Origin: an uncultured Comamonas sp.
GTDB taxonomy: Bacteria; Pseudomonadota; Gammaproteobacteria; Burkholderiales; Burkholderiaceae_C
Direction: 5' to 3'
NCBI GenBank assembly: GCA_902175065.1
Contig: CABIIJ010000067.1
Location: 1-51,989 of the forward strand
Length of the DNA stretch: 51,989 bases
Shown: piece by piece, positions 24,556 to 33,739 of the stretch
Numbering within the stretch: position 1 is the stretch's first letter
How the letters are laid out: every line of letters starts with the position of its first letter
Notes under the pieces: generated by a model
Seen by the model: only the letters and a program-made list of their open reading frames with translations
Databases searched by the model: none
Told to the model about the DNA's origin: nothing
Made by a program: the position numbers and the translations under genes

Positions 24556-26547
24556 TTATTTGAGAAGCGGCTGCCCCCCGCTGCGGTTGCGCCCCGCCGA
24601 CAGGGAGGCAGCGCCCTCCTCGTTCAGATGGAATACCGCCACGGCCTGCACCAGTTCCTGGCTGCGACTGTGCAGGCTGGTGGCGGCAGCGGCCATTTCC
24701 TCGACCAGGGCGGCGTTTTGCTGGGTCACCTGGTCCATCTGGGTAATGGCATCGCCGACCTGAACGACCCCGTCGGCCTGTTCCTGGCTGGCGTTGCTGA
24801 TGGCGCTGACGATGGTGTTCACCTTCTGGATGGCGCCCACCATTTCCTGCATCGTCTCCCCGGTTTGCTGCGCCAGCGCGTTGCCGGCGCCGACGCGCTG
24901 CACGCTGTCGTCGATCAGCCGCTTGATCTCCTTGGCCGCTTCGGCGCTGCGCCCAGCCAGGCTGCGCACTTCGCTGGCCACCACGGCAAAACCCCGGCCC
25001 TGCTCGCCCGCACGGGCCGCCTCCACGGCAGCGTTCAGCGCCAGGATGTTGGTCTGGAAGGCGATGCTGTCGATCACGCCGATGATGTCGCTGACCTTGC
25101 GGCTGCTGTCGTGGATGCCCTGCATGGTCTGCACCATCTGCGTCACCATGGCGCCGCCCTGGCTGGCAATGTTGTGCGCCGATTGCGTCAGGCGGCTGGC
25201 CTCCTGGGCGCTGTCGGCGTTCTGGCGCACGGTGGCGCTCAACTGCTCCATCGACGCGGCGGTCTGCTCCAGGGCGCTGGCCTGGCTTTCCGTGCGGCCC
25301 GACAGGTCCTGGTTGCCCTGGGCGATTTCCGCACTGGCCAGCGCCACGGCGTCCGAACCCTGGCGCACCTGCTGCACGATGGGGCGCAGGTGCGCACGCA
25401 TCTGCTGCTGTGCGGCGATCAGTTCGCCGATCTCGTTGCGCCCGGTCGGCTCGTCGGCCCCGGCCAAATTGCCGTCGGCCACGGCCAGGGCCAGCTCCAC
25501 GGCATGGTGCAGCGGCCGGGTGATCGAGCGCACGAACAGCAGGGTCAGCCCCACCGCAGCCGCCAGCAGGGCCAGTTGCACACCCGTCAGCAGGACGAGC
25601 AGGTTGCGCTGGCGGGTGGCTTCGGCCTCCATCAGCACGAACAGTCGCTCGGCGCCGCTGATGCGCACGGCATTCACCGACTCGATGGCCTGGGTGAGCT
25701 TGTCGAAATACTCGGCAGCGGGGTATTGCAGCAGATCGATCTCCAGCACCTCGCTCTGGGCCAAGCCAATACTTTCGTTGAGCAGGACGGTCGCCTGTTT
25801 CACCTGTTCGCCCAGCACCTGCTGGTACGCGGGATTGAGCTGCATGGCCCGCTGGATGAACCGCCCGGCCTGTTTTTGCAGGTTGCTGGTCTGGCTGATG
25901 AGGGCACGAAACGCCCCCCGGTCATCCACGCTCAGGAACGCCTGGGTCAGAAAGCCCGTGCCCATGGCCCGGATCTGTCCCACGCCCTCGCTGAGCAGCG
26001 GCGCCTGCACCAGGGCCGCCTGCAGCAGGGCAATGTTCGCCGGATCGGCATTGGACTGCAGGTTGTAGGTGGCCAGCAATTCCTCGTTCATCAGCATCAG
26101 GTCGGCCACCAGCGCGGTGTGGCGGGCAAAGCTGTCGGCCGTCTCGATCTTGCCGCTGGCCACCGCCTGCTCCAGCGCCTGCCAATCCTGCTGCCACTTG
26201 CGCAGACGCTCCTGCTCCTGCGCCGGGGCATCGGTTTGCGTGAGCAAGGCCGCGGTATCGGCAATGGCCTGGCCGACCGCCTCCCGCGCTCCGGTGCGGC
26301 GCTGCTCCATGGCCTGGTTGCCGCTGAGCACCCCGGCCGACAGCCCTCGGTGCACCTGGGTGTGCTGCATGACCATGTTCAGCGCCATCAGCACGGGAAC
26401 TCCGGCAGCCTGCCGGTGCGCCTGGCGCACGTCGGAAATGGTGCCTTTCAGGTACAACGCCGACGGGAAGGCGATCATGATCAGGGTGATGGCGCCGAGA
26501 AGAATGAATTTCTGGGCCAGACGCAATTGGGTAAGCCAGCGAAGCAT
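24556..26547 (-). CDS. Methyl-accepting chemotaxis protein
   Basis: A 663-residue transmembrane chemoreceptor. TM1 is about 12-32. The periplasmic sensing region is about 33-315, all helical; HTQVHRGLSAGVLSGN recalls NIT-type nitrate/nitrite sensors, but this is not certain. TM2 is about 318-342 (LLVLLTGVQLALLAAAVGLT), followed by HAMP to about 395 and a cytoplasmic signalling domain with the hairpin tip NAAVEAARAGEQGRGFAVVA. No C-terminal CheR/CheB pentapeptide is present (it ends QPLLK). The start is ATG 26547 (MLRWLTQLRLAQ) behind AAGGAC; an in-frame extension to 26637 is not supported. Ligand unknown. Confidence 0.92.
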   Translation of the reverse strand: MLRWLTQLRLAQKFILLGAITLIMIAFPSALYLKGTISDVRQAHRQAAGVPVLMALNMVMQHTQVHRGLSAGVLSGNQAMEQRRTGAREAVGQAIADTAALLTQTDAPAQEQERLRKWQQDWQALEQAVASGKIETADSFARHTALVADLMLMNEELLATYNLQSNADPANIALLQAALVQAPLLSEGVGQIRAMGTGFLTQAFLSVDDRGAFRALISQTSNLQKQAGRFIQRAMQLNPAYQQVLGEQVKQATVLLNESIGLAQSEVLEIDLLQYPAAEYFDKLTQAIESVNAVRISGAERLFVLMEAEATRQRNLLVLLTGVQLALLAAAVGLTLLFVRSITRPLHHAVELALAVADGNLAGADEPTGRNEIGELIAAQQQMRAHLRPIVQQVRQGSDAVALASAEIAQGNQDLSGRTESQASALEQTAASMEQLSATVRQNADSAQEASRLTQSAHNIASQGGAMVTQMVQTMQGIHDSSRKVSDIIGVIDSIAFQTNILALNAAVEAARAGEQGRGFAVVASEVRSLAGRSAEAAKEIKRLIDDSVQRVGAGNALAQQTGETMQEMVGAIQKVNTIVSAISNASQEQADGVVQVGDAITQMDQVTQQNAALVEEMAAAATSLHSRSQELVQAVAVFHLNEEGAASLSAGRNRSGGQPLLK

Positions 26548-26890
26548 AAAAATGTCCTTGAGGCAGGGAAAGAGCAGGAGCAGGCGTTTGTGCGACCCTG
26601 ACCAGTATAGGCAGGGGGCAGCGCAACACTTTCTCACAACCCTACGCTGTCTAGGTTGAAATTTTCAGGGGGAATTTTTCATGCCCGACGCCCACCCCGT
26701 GCAAATGCCGCTCACGCGGCCTGCCCCGCAAGTGCCGAGCCGCCCTGGCCGTTGCCGCCACGCACGCCCCACGCCCCTGAAAACGCAGGCACTGCGCCGA
26801 TAATCCAGCCTCGCCGCTCCTGGCTGCCCACGCCCGCCAGCGCTGGGCCGGCAGCTATCCATTCCATTGCTTCTTTCCAAGGGCTTCCCC
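26548..26890. other. Spacer between divergent chemoreceptor and mnmE genes
   Basis: About 340 bases with the divergent promoters of the chemoreceptor and mnmE. No flagellar-type (sigma-28) promoter consensus was found in front of the chemoreceptor, and no repeat or small gene was recognised. The sequence is GC-rich and open in several frames by composition only. Confidence 0.4.
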
Positions 26891-28306
26891 ATGCTTGCAC
26901 GCCGCCACGACCCCATAGTTGCCATTGCCACTGCGCCGGGGCGCGGGGCGGTGGGCATCGTCCGCGTCTCGGGCCGGCAACTGGCGCCGTTCGTGCGCCA
27001 GCTGCTCGGGCGCGACCTGCGGGCGCGGGAAGCGACCTACCTGCCCTTCGACGACGCCCAGGGCCAGCCCCTGGACCACGGGCTGGCGCTGTTCTTCCCC
27101 GGCCCGCACAGCTACACCGGCGAGGACGTGCTGGAGCTGCAGGCCCACGGCGGCCCGGTGGTGCTGCAGCTGCTCGTGCAACGCTGCCTGGAAGTGGCCC
27201 GGCAACCCCACGGGGATGCCCTCTGCCTGGCGGACCTGCGCCTGGCCGAACCGGGCGAATTCACCCAGCGGGCCTTCTTCAACGACAAGATCGACCTGGC
27301 CCAGGCCGAGGCCATTGCCGACCTGATCGACGCCAGCACCGCCGTGGCCGCCCGCAGCGCCAGCCGCTCGCTCTCCGGCGCTTTCTCGCAGGAAATCACG
27401 GTGCTGCGCGATGCCCTGATCCACCTGCGCATGTTGGTCGAGGCCACGCTGGACTTCCCCGAGGAGGAAATCGACTTCCTGCAAAAAGCCGACGCCTGGG
27501 GCCAGCTGGAAAACCTGCAAGCGCAACTGGCCCAGGTGCTGCTGCGCACCCAGCAAGGAGCGCTGCTGCGCGAAGGCATCAAGGTGGTGATCGCCGGGCA
27601 GCCCAACGCCGGCAAAAGCTCGCTCCTGAACGCCCTGGCCGGGGCGGAGCTGGCCATCGTCACCCCCATCGCCGGCACCACGCGCGACAAGGTGCAGGAA
27701 ACCATCCAGATCAACGGCGTGCCGCTGCACGTCATCGACACCGCCGGTCTGCGCGAGAGCAGCGACGAGGTGGAGCGCATCGGCATCGCCCGCGCCTGGG
27801 AGGAAATCGCCCAGGCCGACGCCGTGCTCTTCCTGCACGACCTGACGCGCATCGATGCTCCTGAATACCAAGCTGCCGACGCTGACATTGCAACGGTCTT
27901 GACGCAAAAACTGCCGCAAACCGTTCCCGTGCTTCATATCTGGAACAAGGAAGATATAGCAAGCGCCGATACGCCCTCCCGGCCCGCTGCCGCCGACGGC
28001 CTGCGCCTGTCCGCCAAGCACGGCCAGGGACTGGACGCGCTGCGCCAGCGCCTGCTGGAAATCGCCGGCTGGCAGTCCGCCCCCGAAGGCCTCTACATCG
28101 CCCGCGCCCGGCACGTGCAGGCGCTGCAAGCCACCAGCAGCCACCTCGGCCAAGCCCACGCCCTGCTGCAAACCGCCGACCCGGCCCTCGATTTGCTGGC
28201 CGAGGAACTGCGCCTGGCCCAGCACCACCTGGGCGCGATCACGGGGGAATTCACGTCGGACGATTTGCTGGGGGTGATCTTCAGCAGTTTTTGCATTGGC
28301 AAGTGA
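26891..28306 (+). CDS. mnmE: tRNA uridine-5-carboxymethylaminomethyl modification GTPase MnmE
   Basis: MnmE, with MnmG, modifies the wobble uridine of certain tRNAs. The 471 residues comprise an N-terminal formyl-THF-binding domain (1-120), a helical domain, and an inserted G domain with GQPNAGKS (236-243), a TTRD switch, DTAGLRE and NKED. The C-terminal C-I-G-K motif (catalytic Cys) closes the protein. The start ATG 26891 ([20 protein letters not shown]) is the family-standard one; eight extra codons upstream are unlikely. The type I restriction operon begins 63 bases after its stop, so this is the conserved left border of the defence island. Confidence 0.96.
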   Translation: MLARRHDPIVAIATAPGRGAVGIVRVSGRQLAPFVRQLLGRDLRAREATYLPFDDAQGQPLDHGLALFFPGPHSYTGEDVLELQAHGGPVVLQLLVQRCLEVARQPHGDALCLADLRLAEPGEFTQRAFFNDKIDLAQAEAIADLIDASTAVAARSASRSLSGAFSQEITVLRDALIHLRMLVEATLDFPEEEIDFLQKADAWGQLENLQAQLAQVLLRTQQGALLREGIKVVIAGQPNAGKSSLLNALAGAELAIVTPIAGTTRDKVQETIQINGVPLHVIDTAGLRESSDEVERIGIARAWEEIAQADAVLFLHDLTRIDAPEYQAADADIATVLTQKLPQTVPVLHIWNKEDIASADTPSRPAAADGLRLSAKHGQGLDALRQRLLEIAGWQSAPEGLYIARARHVQALQATSSHLGQAHALLQTADPALDLLAEELRLAQHHLGAITGEFTSDDLLGVIFSSFCIGK

Positions 28307-28369
28307 GGCGGCTGCGCCTGGCCGAACGCCGAACCACAAACCAGACATGACCCAACACAGGGCAGTGAC

Positions 28370-30142
28370 ATGAAACCCATCGAGCAACAATTCTTCAACG
28401 ACCTGGAAAAAAAGCTCTGGACCGCCGCCGACAAGCTGCGCTCCAACCTCGACGCTGCGGTTTACAAGCACGTCGTGCTGGGGCTGATTTTTCTCAAATA
28501 CGTCTCCGACGCCTTCGAGGAACGCCAGCGTGAATTGCACGCGCAGTTCACCGACCCGCAGCATGACTACTACATGGCCCCGGATGAATACGGCGGTGCG
28601 GGCACGCCGGAGTACGAAGAAAACCTGGCCTACGAACTGGAGCAGCGCGACTACTACACCGAGAAAAACGTCTTCTGGGTGCCGCAAGAAGCCCGCTGGC
28701 ACACCCTGCGCGACTGCGCCCAACTGCCGTCCGGCGAAGCCCTGCCGTGGCACGCACCCGGCAAGGATGCACCCGAGAAAATGCGCTCTGTCGGCTGGCT
28801 GATCGACAACGCCATGGAAGCCGTCGAACGCGAAAACGCCCGCCTGAAAAACGTGCTCAACAAGGACTTTGCCCGCACGCAAATCGACTCCGGCAAGCTG
28901 GGCGAATTGATCGGCTTGTTCTCCGATACCGACTTTGCCGCCAAAACCTACAAAGGCCAGCCGCTCAACCTGCAATCCAAGGACATCCTCGGCCACGTCT
29001 ACGAATACTTCCTGGGCCAGTTCGCCCTGGCCGAAGGCAAAAAGGGCGGCCAGTACTACACGCCCAAAGCAATAGTCACCCTGATCGTGGAAATGCTCCA
29101 GCCCTTCAAGGGCCGTGTGTACGATCCAGCCATGGGTTCCGGCGGCTTCTTTGTGCAAAGCGAGGAATTCGTCGAGCGCCACGCCGGGCAGATCAACAAC
29201 GGCAAAAACGGCAAGCGCGACATCAGCGTTTACGGGCAAGAGAGCAACCCCACCACCTGGCGGCTGGCCGCGATGAACATGGCCATTCGCGGCATCGACT
29301 TCAACTTTGGCAGTGGCCCGGCAGACACCCTGCTGAACGACCTGCACCCGGACCTGCGTGCCGACTTTGTCATGGCCAACCCGCCCTTCAACATGAAGGA
29401 ATGGTGGAACGAAAAGCTGGCGGCCGACCCGCGCTGGATCACCGGCACGCCGCCGCAAGGCAACGCCAACTTCGCCTGGTTGCAGCACATGCTCCACCAC
29501 CTGGCCCCCACTGGCAGCATGGCACTGCTGCTGGCCAACGGCTCGATGAGTTCCAACACCAACAACGAAGGCGAAATCCGCAAGCGGCTGGTCGAAGACG
29601 ACTACGTCGAGTGCATGGTCGCGCTACCCGGCCAGTTGTTCACCAACACCCAGATTCCGGCCTGCATCTGGCTGCTGACCCGCGACAAGCGCAACGGCTT
29701 TGCGCTGGACAAAAAGAAGCGCGACCGGCGCGGCGAATTCCTGTTCATCGACGCCCGCCAGATGGGCTACATGAAAGACCGCGTGCTGCGTGACTTCACA
29801 GTGGACGACATCCAAAAAATCGCCGACACCTTTCATGCTTGGCAACAAACTGACCGTCATTCCCGCGAAGGCGGGAATCCAGAAGCTTATGAAGACATTC
29901 CAGGCTTTTGCTATTCCGCCAAGCTGGAAGATGTGCGCAAACATGAGCACGTGCTGACGCCGGGGCGCTATGTGGGCGCTGCAGAGCAGGAAGAAGATGG
30001 CGAACCCTTTGCCGACAAGATGCAGCGGCTGACGGCGCAACTGGCGGAGCAGTTTGCGGAAAGTGCGAAGCTGGAGGCGGAGATCAGGAAGAATTTGGCG
30101 GGGTTGGGATACACCCTTGGACAAACGGGAGAGCAGGCATGA
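28370..30142 (+). CDS. hsdM: Type I restriction-modification DNA methyltransferase subunit HsdM
   Basis: A 590-residue N6-adenine methyltransferase of a type I system. An N-terminal HsdM helical domain (1-150) is followed by the catalytic domain with SAM motif I DPAMGSGGFFVQ (about 247-258) and the N6-adenine motif NPPF (about 340-343). The C-terminal coiled coil contacts HsdS. Residues 494-506 (TDRHSREGGNPEA) are the translation of a mobile 29-bp palindrome inserted in frame just before the conserved YEDIPGF segment; they sit in a surface linker and need not harm function. The stop overlaps the next gene by four bases (ATGA). Confidence 0.95.
   Translation: MKPIEQQFFNDLEKKLWTAADKLRSNLDAAVYKHVVLGLIFLKYVSDAFEERQRELHAQFTDPQHDYYMAPDEYGGAGTPEYEENLAYELEQRDYYTEKNVFWVPQEARWHTLRDCAQLPSGEALPWHAPGKDAPEKMRSVGWLIDNAMEAVERENARLKNVLNKDFARTQIDSGKLGELIGLFSDTDFAAKTYKGQPLNLQSKDILGHVYEYFLGQFALAEGKKGGQYYTPKAIVTLIVEMLQPFKGRVYDPAMGSGGFFVQSEEFVERHAGQINNGKNGKRDISVYGQESNPTTWRLAAMNMAIRGIDFNFGSGPADTLLNDLHPDLRADFVMANPPFNMKEWWNEKLAADPRWITGTPPQGNANFAWLQHMLHHLAPTGSMALLLANGSMSSNTNNEGEIRKRLVEDDYVECMVALPGQLFTNTQIPACIWLLTRDKRNGFALDKKKRDRRGEFLFIDARQMGYMKDRVLRDFTVDDIQKIADTFHAWQQTDRHSREGGNPEAYEDIPGFCYSAKLEDVRKHEHVLTPGRYVGAAEQEEDGEPFADKMQRLTAQLAEQFAESAKLEAEIRKNLAGLGYTLGQTGEQA
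29854..29882. repeat. 29-bp palindromic repeat inserted in frame in hsdM
   Basis: A third copy of the CCGTCA...TCCAG palindrome seen at 24348 and 24424. The 8-base arms ATTCCCGC and GCGGGAAT flank a GAAG loop. Its reading RHSREGGNP is a peptide known from many proteobacterial proteins where this repeat family has entered genes. Confidence 0.85.
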
Positions 30143-30552
30143 GCGATATTCGACTTGATCTGGCACCTATGGAAAGAGCGATGACTCGCTTACGCGAAGG
30201 GCTTGAGCGCTATCAGCAGGACATCAGCGACACCCAGATCCGCGACGGCCTGATTCAGCGCTTCGAGTTCACCTACGAAATCAGCCACAAGATGCTCAAG
30301 CGTTTTCTGGAAGCGACCTCGGCCAATCCAGCTGAATTTGACGACATGAGCTTTCAGGATTTGATTCGCAGCGGCAACGAACGGGGCCTGTTGCTGGGAA
30401 GTTGGCCAGACTGGAAGAAATACCGCGACATGCGCGCCAAAACCAGCCACACCTACGATGAAGACGTAGCGCTGGAAGTGGTGGCCGGTATTCCCGCCAT
30501 GCTGGAGGAAGCCGAATACTTGCTGAATAAACTGCGGGAAGCCACCGCGTGA
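30139..30552 (+). CDS. HepT-like HEPN protein (HI0074 family), putative toxin
   Basis: A 137-residue all-helical protein of the HI0074 / nucleotidyltransferase-substrate-binding family. It carries R99-AKTS-H104-T-Y106, an exact RX4HXY motif: the catalytic motif of HepT toxins, where R and H form the RNase site and the Tyr is AMPylated by the MntA antitoxin. An upstream FEFTYEISHKMLKRFLE helix is typical of the family. In canonical modules the partner is a separate MNT protein; here the next frame starts with an MNT domain fused to HsdS. It overlaps hsdM (ATGA) and the fusion gene (GTGA), so it is translationally coupled to both. Toxicity is inferred from the motif. Confidence 0.85.
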   Translation: MSDIRLDLAPMERAMTRLREGLERYQQDISDTQIRDGLIQRFEFTYEISHKMLKRFLEATSANPAEFDDMSFQDLIRSGNERGLLLGSWPDWKKYRDMRAKTSHTYDEDVALEVVAGIPAMLEEAEYLLNKLREATA

Positions 30553-32252
30553 GTGAAGCAACCGCCATTCCCAACATCGACATCCGCCCCGATCATTGGG
30601 GCATCGTGCGTGACATCCTGCAAAAGCACGTGCCGCAATACGCCGTCTGGGCGTTCGGCTCCCGCGCCAAATGGACGGCCAAGGAATATTCCGACCTTGA
30701 TCTGGCCATCATCACCGACAAGCCGCTCTCGCTGGATGTGAGTGCCAGCCTGAGCGATGATTTCTCCGAATCCGATCTACCATGGAAGGTGGATATTGTC
30801 GATTGGGCGAGTACCAGTGAATCGTTCAAGAAGGTGATTGAACGGAATAGAGTGGTAGTGCAGGAGATTAAAAATAAAGGATTAAAAACTGAATCGCTTG
30901 TGTCGATGTGTGAGGCCATTGTGGACTGCCCACACTCCACACCTGCTTGGACAGATGCTGGCTATGTTGTACTACGGAACCAGAACATTAAGGGTGGCAG
31001 GCTAGATCTTTCGGTGCCGAGTTTTACCGATGAGGAGCACTTCAAACAGCGTATTCGACGCATGGCTCCTCGGCCCGGCGACATTGTGATTACTCGTGAA
31101 GCCCCAATGGGAGAGGTCTGCAAAGTTCCAGACGGTTTAACGTGCTGCCTCGGACAACGGCAAGTGTTGCTAAGGCCCAAGGCCGACGTAGATGCGGACT
31201 ATCTGCTCTATGCGCTTCAGTCCCCGTTCATTCAGAACCAGATTCGATGGAATGAGGGAACGGGCTCAACGGTCAGCAATATTCGCATACCTATTCTGGA
31301 AAAAATCGAGATTCCACGCCACGACCAAGCTGAAACAAGTATTGCGAAAGTACTTGGCTCGCTCGATGCGAAGATCGAGTTCAACCGCCGCATCAACCAA
31401 ACCCTCGAAGCCATGGCGCAAGCCATCTTCAAGTCCTGGTTCGTCGATTTCGACCCGGTCAAGGCCAAGATCGCCGCCATCGAACAAGGCGAAGACCCGC
31501 TGCGTGCCGCCATGCGTGCCATCAGCGGCAAGACCGACGCCGAACTCGACCAGATGCCCCGCGAGCACCACGCCCAACTCGCCGCCACCGCTGCGCTGTT
31601 TTCCGATGCAATGCAAGAGTCGGAGTTGGGGGAGATTCCGAAGGGGTGGGAGACGGCGCCACTGTCAAAAATGATTCGACTGATTGGAGGTGGTACACCC
31701 AAGCGGTCAGAGTCCAACTATTGGGGCGGTACTGTTCCTTGGTTTTCGGTTAAAGATGTTCCCAATGATGGAGACGTTTGGGTTATTGATACCGATGAGA
31801 AAATAACCGAGCTCGGGTTGCAAAAAAGTTCAACAAAGCTGCTACACAAAGGAACAACGATCATTTCTGCGCGTGGCACCGTCGGAAAGCTCGCAATGGT
31901 TGGACAAGAGATGGCAATGAACCAATCCTGCTACGGCGTAGTGGGTATGGGAGGTATTGGCGATTTTTTCAACTACTTCAACTTGAAATTTGCTGTTGAA
32001 ACGCTCAAGCGTAATACACACGGTGCTGTGTTCGATACCATCACGCAGGCAACATTTGAAACCGTGACTTGCGTCAAACCTGAAAATTCAGTCATGAAGC
32101 AGTTTGACGAGACAGTGGAGCCTTTACTGAAGAGTATTCGATCGAACGTATTTCAGAGTCGTGAGCTGGCCGACCTCCGCGACGCCCTCCTCCCCAAACT
32201 CCTCTCCGGCGAGTTGTCCGTCACGTCAAGTCATGAGGAGGCCACTGCATGA
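30549..32252 (+). CDS. Fusion of an MntA-like nucleotidyltransferase with HsdS specificity subunit
   Basis: One uninterrupted 567-codon frame with two proteins in it. Residues 1-110 are a minimal nucleotidyltransferase with GSX10DXD intact (G37, S38, D49, D51) and third-acid candidates D82/D85, as in MntA antitoxins that AMPylate HepT. From about 113 the sequence is a complete HsdS: first target-recognition domain (about 115-257), helical conserved region (258-355, with NRRINQTLEAMAQAIFKSWF), second target-recognition domain (about 358-525) and closing helices (526-567). The recognition domains are clearly AT-richer than the helices, as expected from domain swapping. The start is GTG 30549, overlapping the hepT-like stop. 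The stop overlaps the AlbA_2 gene. I know of separate MntA and HsdS proteins but not of this fusion as a described system. Confidence 0.9.
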   Translation: MSEATAIPNIDIRPDHWGIVRDILQKHVPQYAVWAFGSRAKWTAKEYSDLDLAIITDKPLSLDVSASLSDDFSESDLPWKVDIVDWASTSESFKKVIERNRVVVQEIKNKGLKTESLVSMCEAIVDCPHSTPAWTDAGYVVLRNQNIKGGRLDLSVPSFTDEEHFKQRIRRMAPRPGDIVITREAPMGEVCKVPDGLTCCLGQRQVLLRPKADVDADYLLYALQSPFIQNQIRWNEGTGSTVSNIRIPILEKIEIPRHDQAETSIAKVLGSLDAKIEFNRRINQTLEAMAQAIFKSWFVDFDPVKAKIAAIEQGEDPLRAAMRAISGKTDAELDQMPREHHAQLAATAALFSDAMQESELGEIPKGWETAPLSKMIRLIGGGTPKRSESNYWGGTVPWFSVKDVPNDGDVWVIDTDEKITELGLQKSSTKLLHKGTTIISARGTVGKLAMVGQEMAMNQSCYGVVGMGGIGDFFNYFNLKFAVETLKRNTHGAVFDTITQATFETVTCVKPENSVMKQFDETVEPLLKSIRSNVFQSRELADLRDALLPKLLSGELSVTSSHEEATA

Positions 32253-33739
32253 TCGACATCGCATCGCTCGAAGACCTTTCCCTGCTGCGTGAATCCGTCT
32301 CGCTGGAATGCAAGCTGGCCCAGGGCCGTGATGGCAAAGGTGCGTTGCCGGAGGATTTCTGGCCCACCTACAGCGCGATGGCCAATACCGATGGCGGCGT
32401 GGTGATTCTGGGCATTCGCGAGCGCAAGGGCCGGTTCGAGGTGGCGGGCATTGAAAACCCGGACAAGCTGCGCACCGAGCTTTTCAACAACTTGAACAAT
32501 CGCCAGAAGGTCAGCATCAATCTGCTGAGCGATGCTCAGGTGCGCGAATGGGGCGTGGGTGACAAGACTTTGCTGGTCGTGGAAATCCCCCGCGCTCGCC
32601 GTCAGCAGCGGCCTGTGTATTTGACGGCCAATCCGTTTGGCGGCAATACCTACCGGCGCCTGAATGAGGGTGACCGGCCCTTGCCGGATGAAGAGGTCAA
32701 GCGCATGCTGGCCGAGCAGGTGGAGGACAGCCGGGATGACCGCATCCTGCCCGGCTATGGCCTGGATGATCTGTACCCGGAAAGCCTGCGCGCGTATCGC
32801 CAACTGTTTGTCAACCGCGATCCATCGCATCCGTGGAATGCGCTGGCCGATCAGGACTTTTTGCGGCAGATCGGCGGCTGGCGGCAGCATCGCGAGACGG
32901 GCGAAGCCGGGCTGACGCTGGCGGGCCTGCTGATGTTTGGCCAGTGGCTGTCGATCACCGAGGCCATGCCGCTGTACTTTCTGGACTACCAGGAACGCCC
33001 GGCAGACTATGCCGCCACGGTGCAGTGGCTCGATCGCATCGTGCCGGACGGCACATGGTCAGGCAATGCGTTTGATTTTTACCGCCGCGTCGTGGTCAAG
33101 CTGACGGCAGACGTCAAGGTGCCGTTTGTGCTCAAGGGCGATGTTCGCCAGGACGATACGCCCACGCACAAGGCGCTGCGCGAGGCGTTGGTGAACACGC
33201 TGGTGCATGCGGACTACACGGGGCGCTTGTCTGTGCTGGTGGTCAAGGAGCCTGCGGGCTTTGTGCTGCGCAACCCCGGCGGCTTGCGCGTGCCTGCGCA
33301 GCAAGCCATGCAGGGCGGCATGAGCGATTGCCGCAACCGCACTATGCAGCAGATGTTTCTGATGATCGGCCTGGGCGAGCGTGCAGGCTCGGGCATGTCC
33401 CGCATCGTGCACGGCTGGCGCGACCTGGGCCACGGCCTGCGCCTGCGCGAATCGTATGAGCCGCACGAGCATTCGGTGCTGGAAATGACGTGGGCGAAGG
33501 GGGTTACGCCGACTTTGGAAGAAAGTTCGGAAGGAAGTTCGGAAGAAAGTTCGGAAGAAACGGGCGAGAAGATTCTTCATCTGCTGCGCGAGGAGCCTTC
33601 GCTGACCGCTTCTGCACTGGCTGGCCGCCTGCAACTCACGCCCAGGGCGGTTGAAAAGCAGATGGCAAAACTCAAGACGCAAAAGCGCCTGCGCCGCATC
33701 GGCCCCAACAAGGGCGGCCACTGGGAGGTTGGAGATTGA
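32249..33739 (+). CDS. AlbA_2 (Schlafen-like) / HATPase protein within the type I operon
   Basis: A 496-residue protein of the group once called RecG-like transcriptional regulators. It has an N-terminal AlbA_2/Schlafen domain (about 10-130; [22 protein letters not shown]), a middle region, a GHKL-type HATPase_c_4 domain (about 300-420; [28 protein letters not shown]), a Ser/Glu repeat linker (423-438) and a winged helix (about 440-490). Such genes are frequent passengers between hsdS and hsdR; their role is not established, though nucleic-acid binding and RNA cleavage are known for relatives. It overlaps hsdS (ATGA) and hsdR (TTGA). Confidence 0.85.
   Translation: MIDIASLEDLSLLRESVSLECKLAQGRDGKGALPEDFWPTYSAMANTDGGVVILGIRERKGRFEVAGIENPDKLRTELFNNLNNRQKVSINLLSDAQVREWGVGDKTLLVVEIPRARRQQRPVYLTANPFGGNTYRRLNEGDRPLPDEEVKRMLAEQVEDSRDDRILPGYGLDDLYPESLRAYRQLFVNRDPSHPWNALADQDFLRQIGGWRQHRETGEAGLTLAGLLMFGQWLSITEAMPLYFLDYQERPADYAATVQWLDRIVPDGTWSGNAFDFYRRVVVKLTADVKVPFVLKGDVRQDDTPTHKALREALVNTLVHADYTGRLSVLVVKEPAGFVLRNPGGLRVPAQQAMQGGMSDCRNRTMQQMFLMIGLGERAGSGMSRIVHGWRDLGHGLRLRESYEPHEHSVLEMTWAKGVTPTLEESSEGSSEESSEETGEKILHLLREEPSLTASALAGRLQLTPRAVEKQMAKLKTQKRLRRIGPNKGGHWEVGD
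33517..33560 (+). repeat. 12-bp tandem repeat (about 3.7 copies) in the AlbA_2 gene
   Basis: The units GGAAGAAAGTTC, GGAAGGAAGTTC, GGAAGAAAGTTC and GGAAGAAA follow head to tail and encode a Ser/Glu linker ([17 protein letters not shown]). Because the unit is a multiple of three, gain or loss of copies changes linker length but not frame. Confidence 0.9.

Noticed and set aside
26855-29500. 881-codon minus-strand open frame over mnmE/hsdM
   Set aside because: Long only because of codon bias on the other strand; no recognisable protein, and it runs across two well-identified genes.
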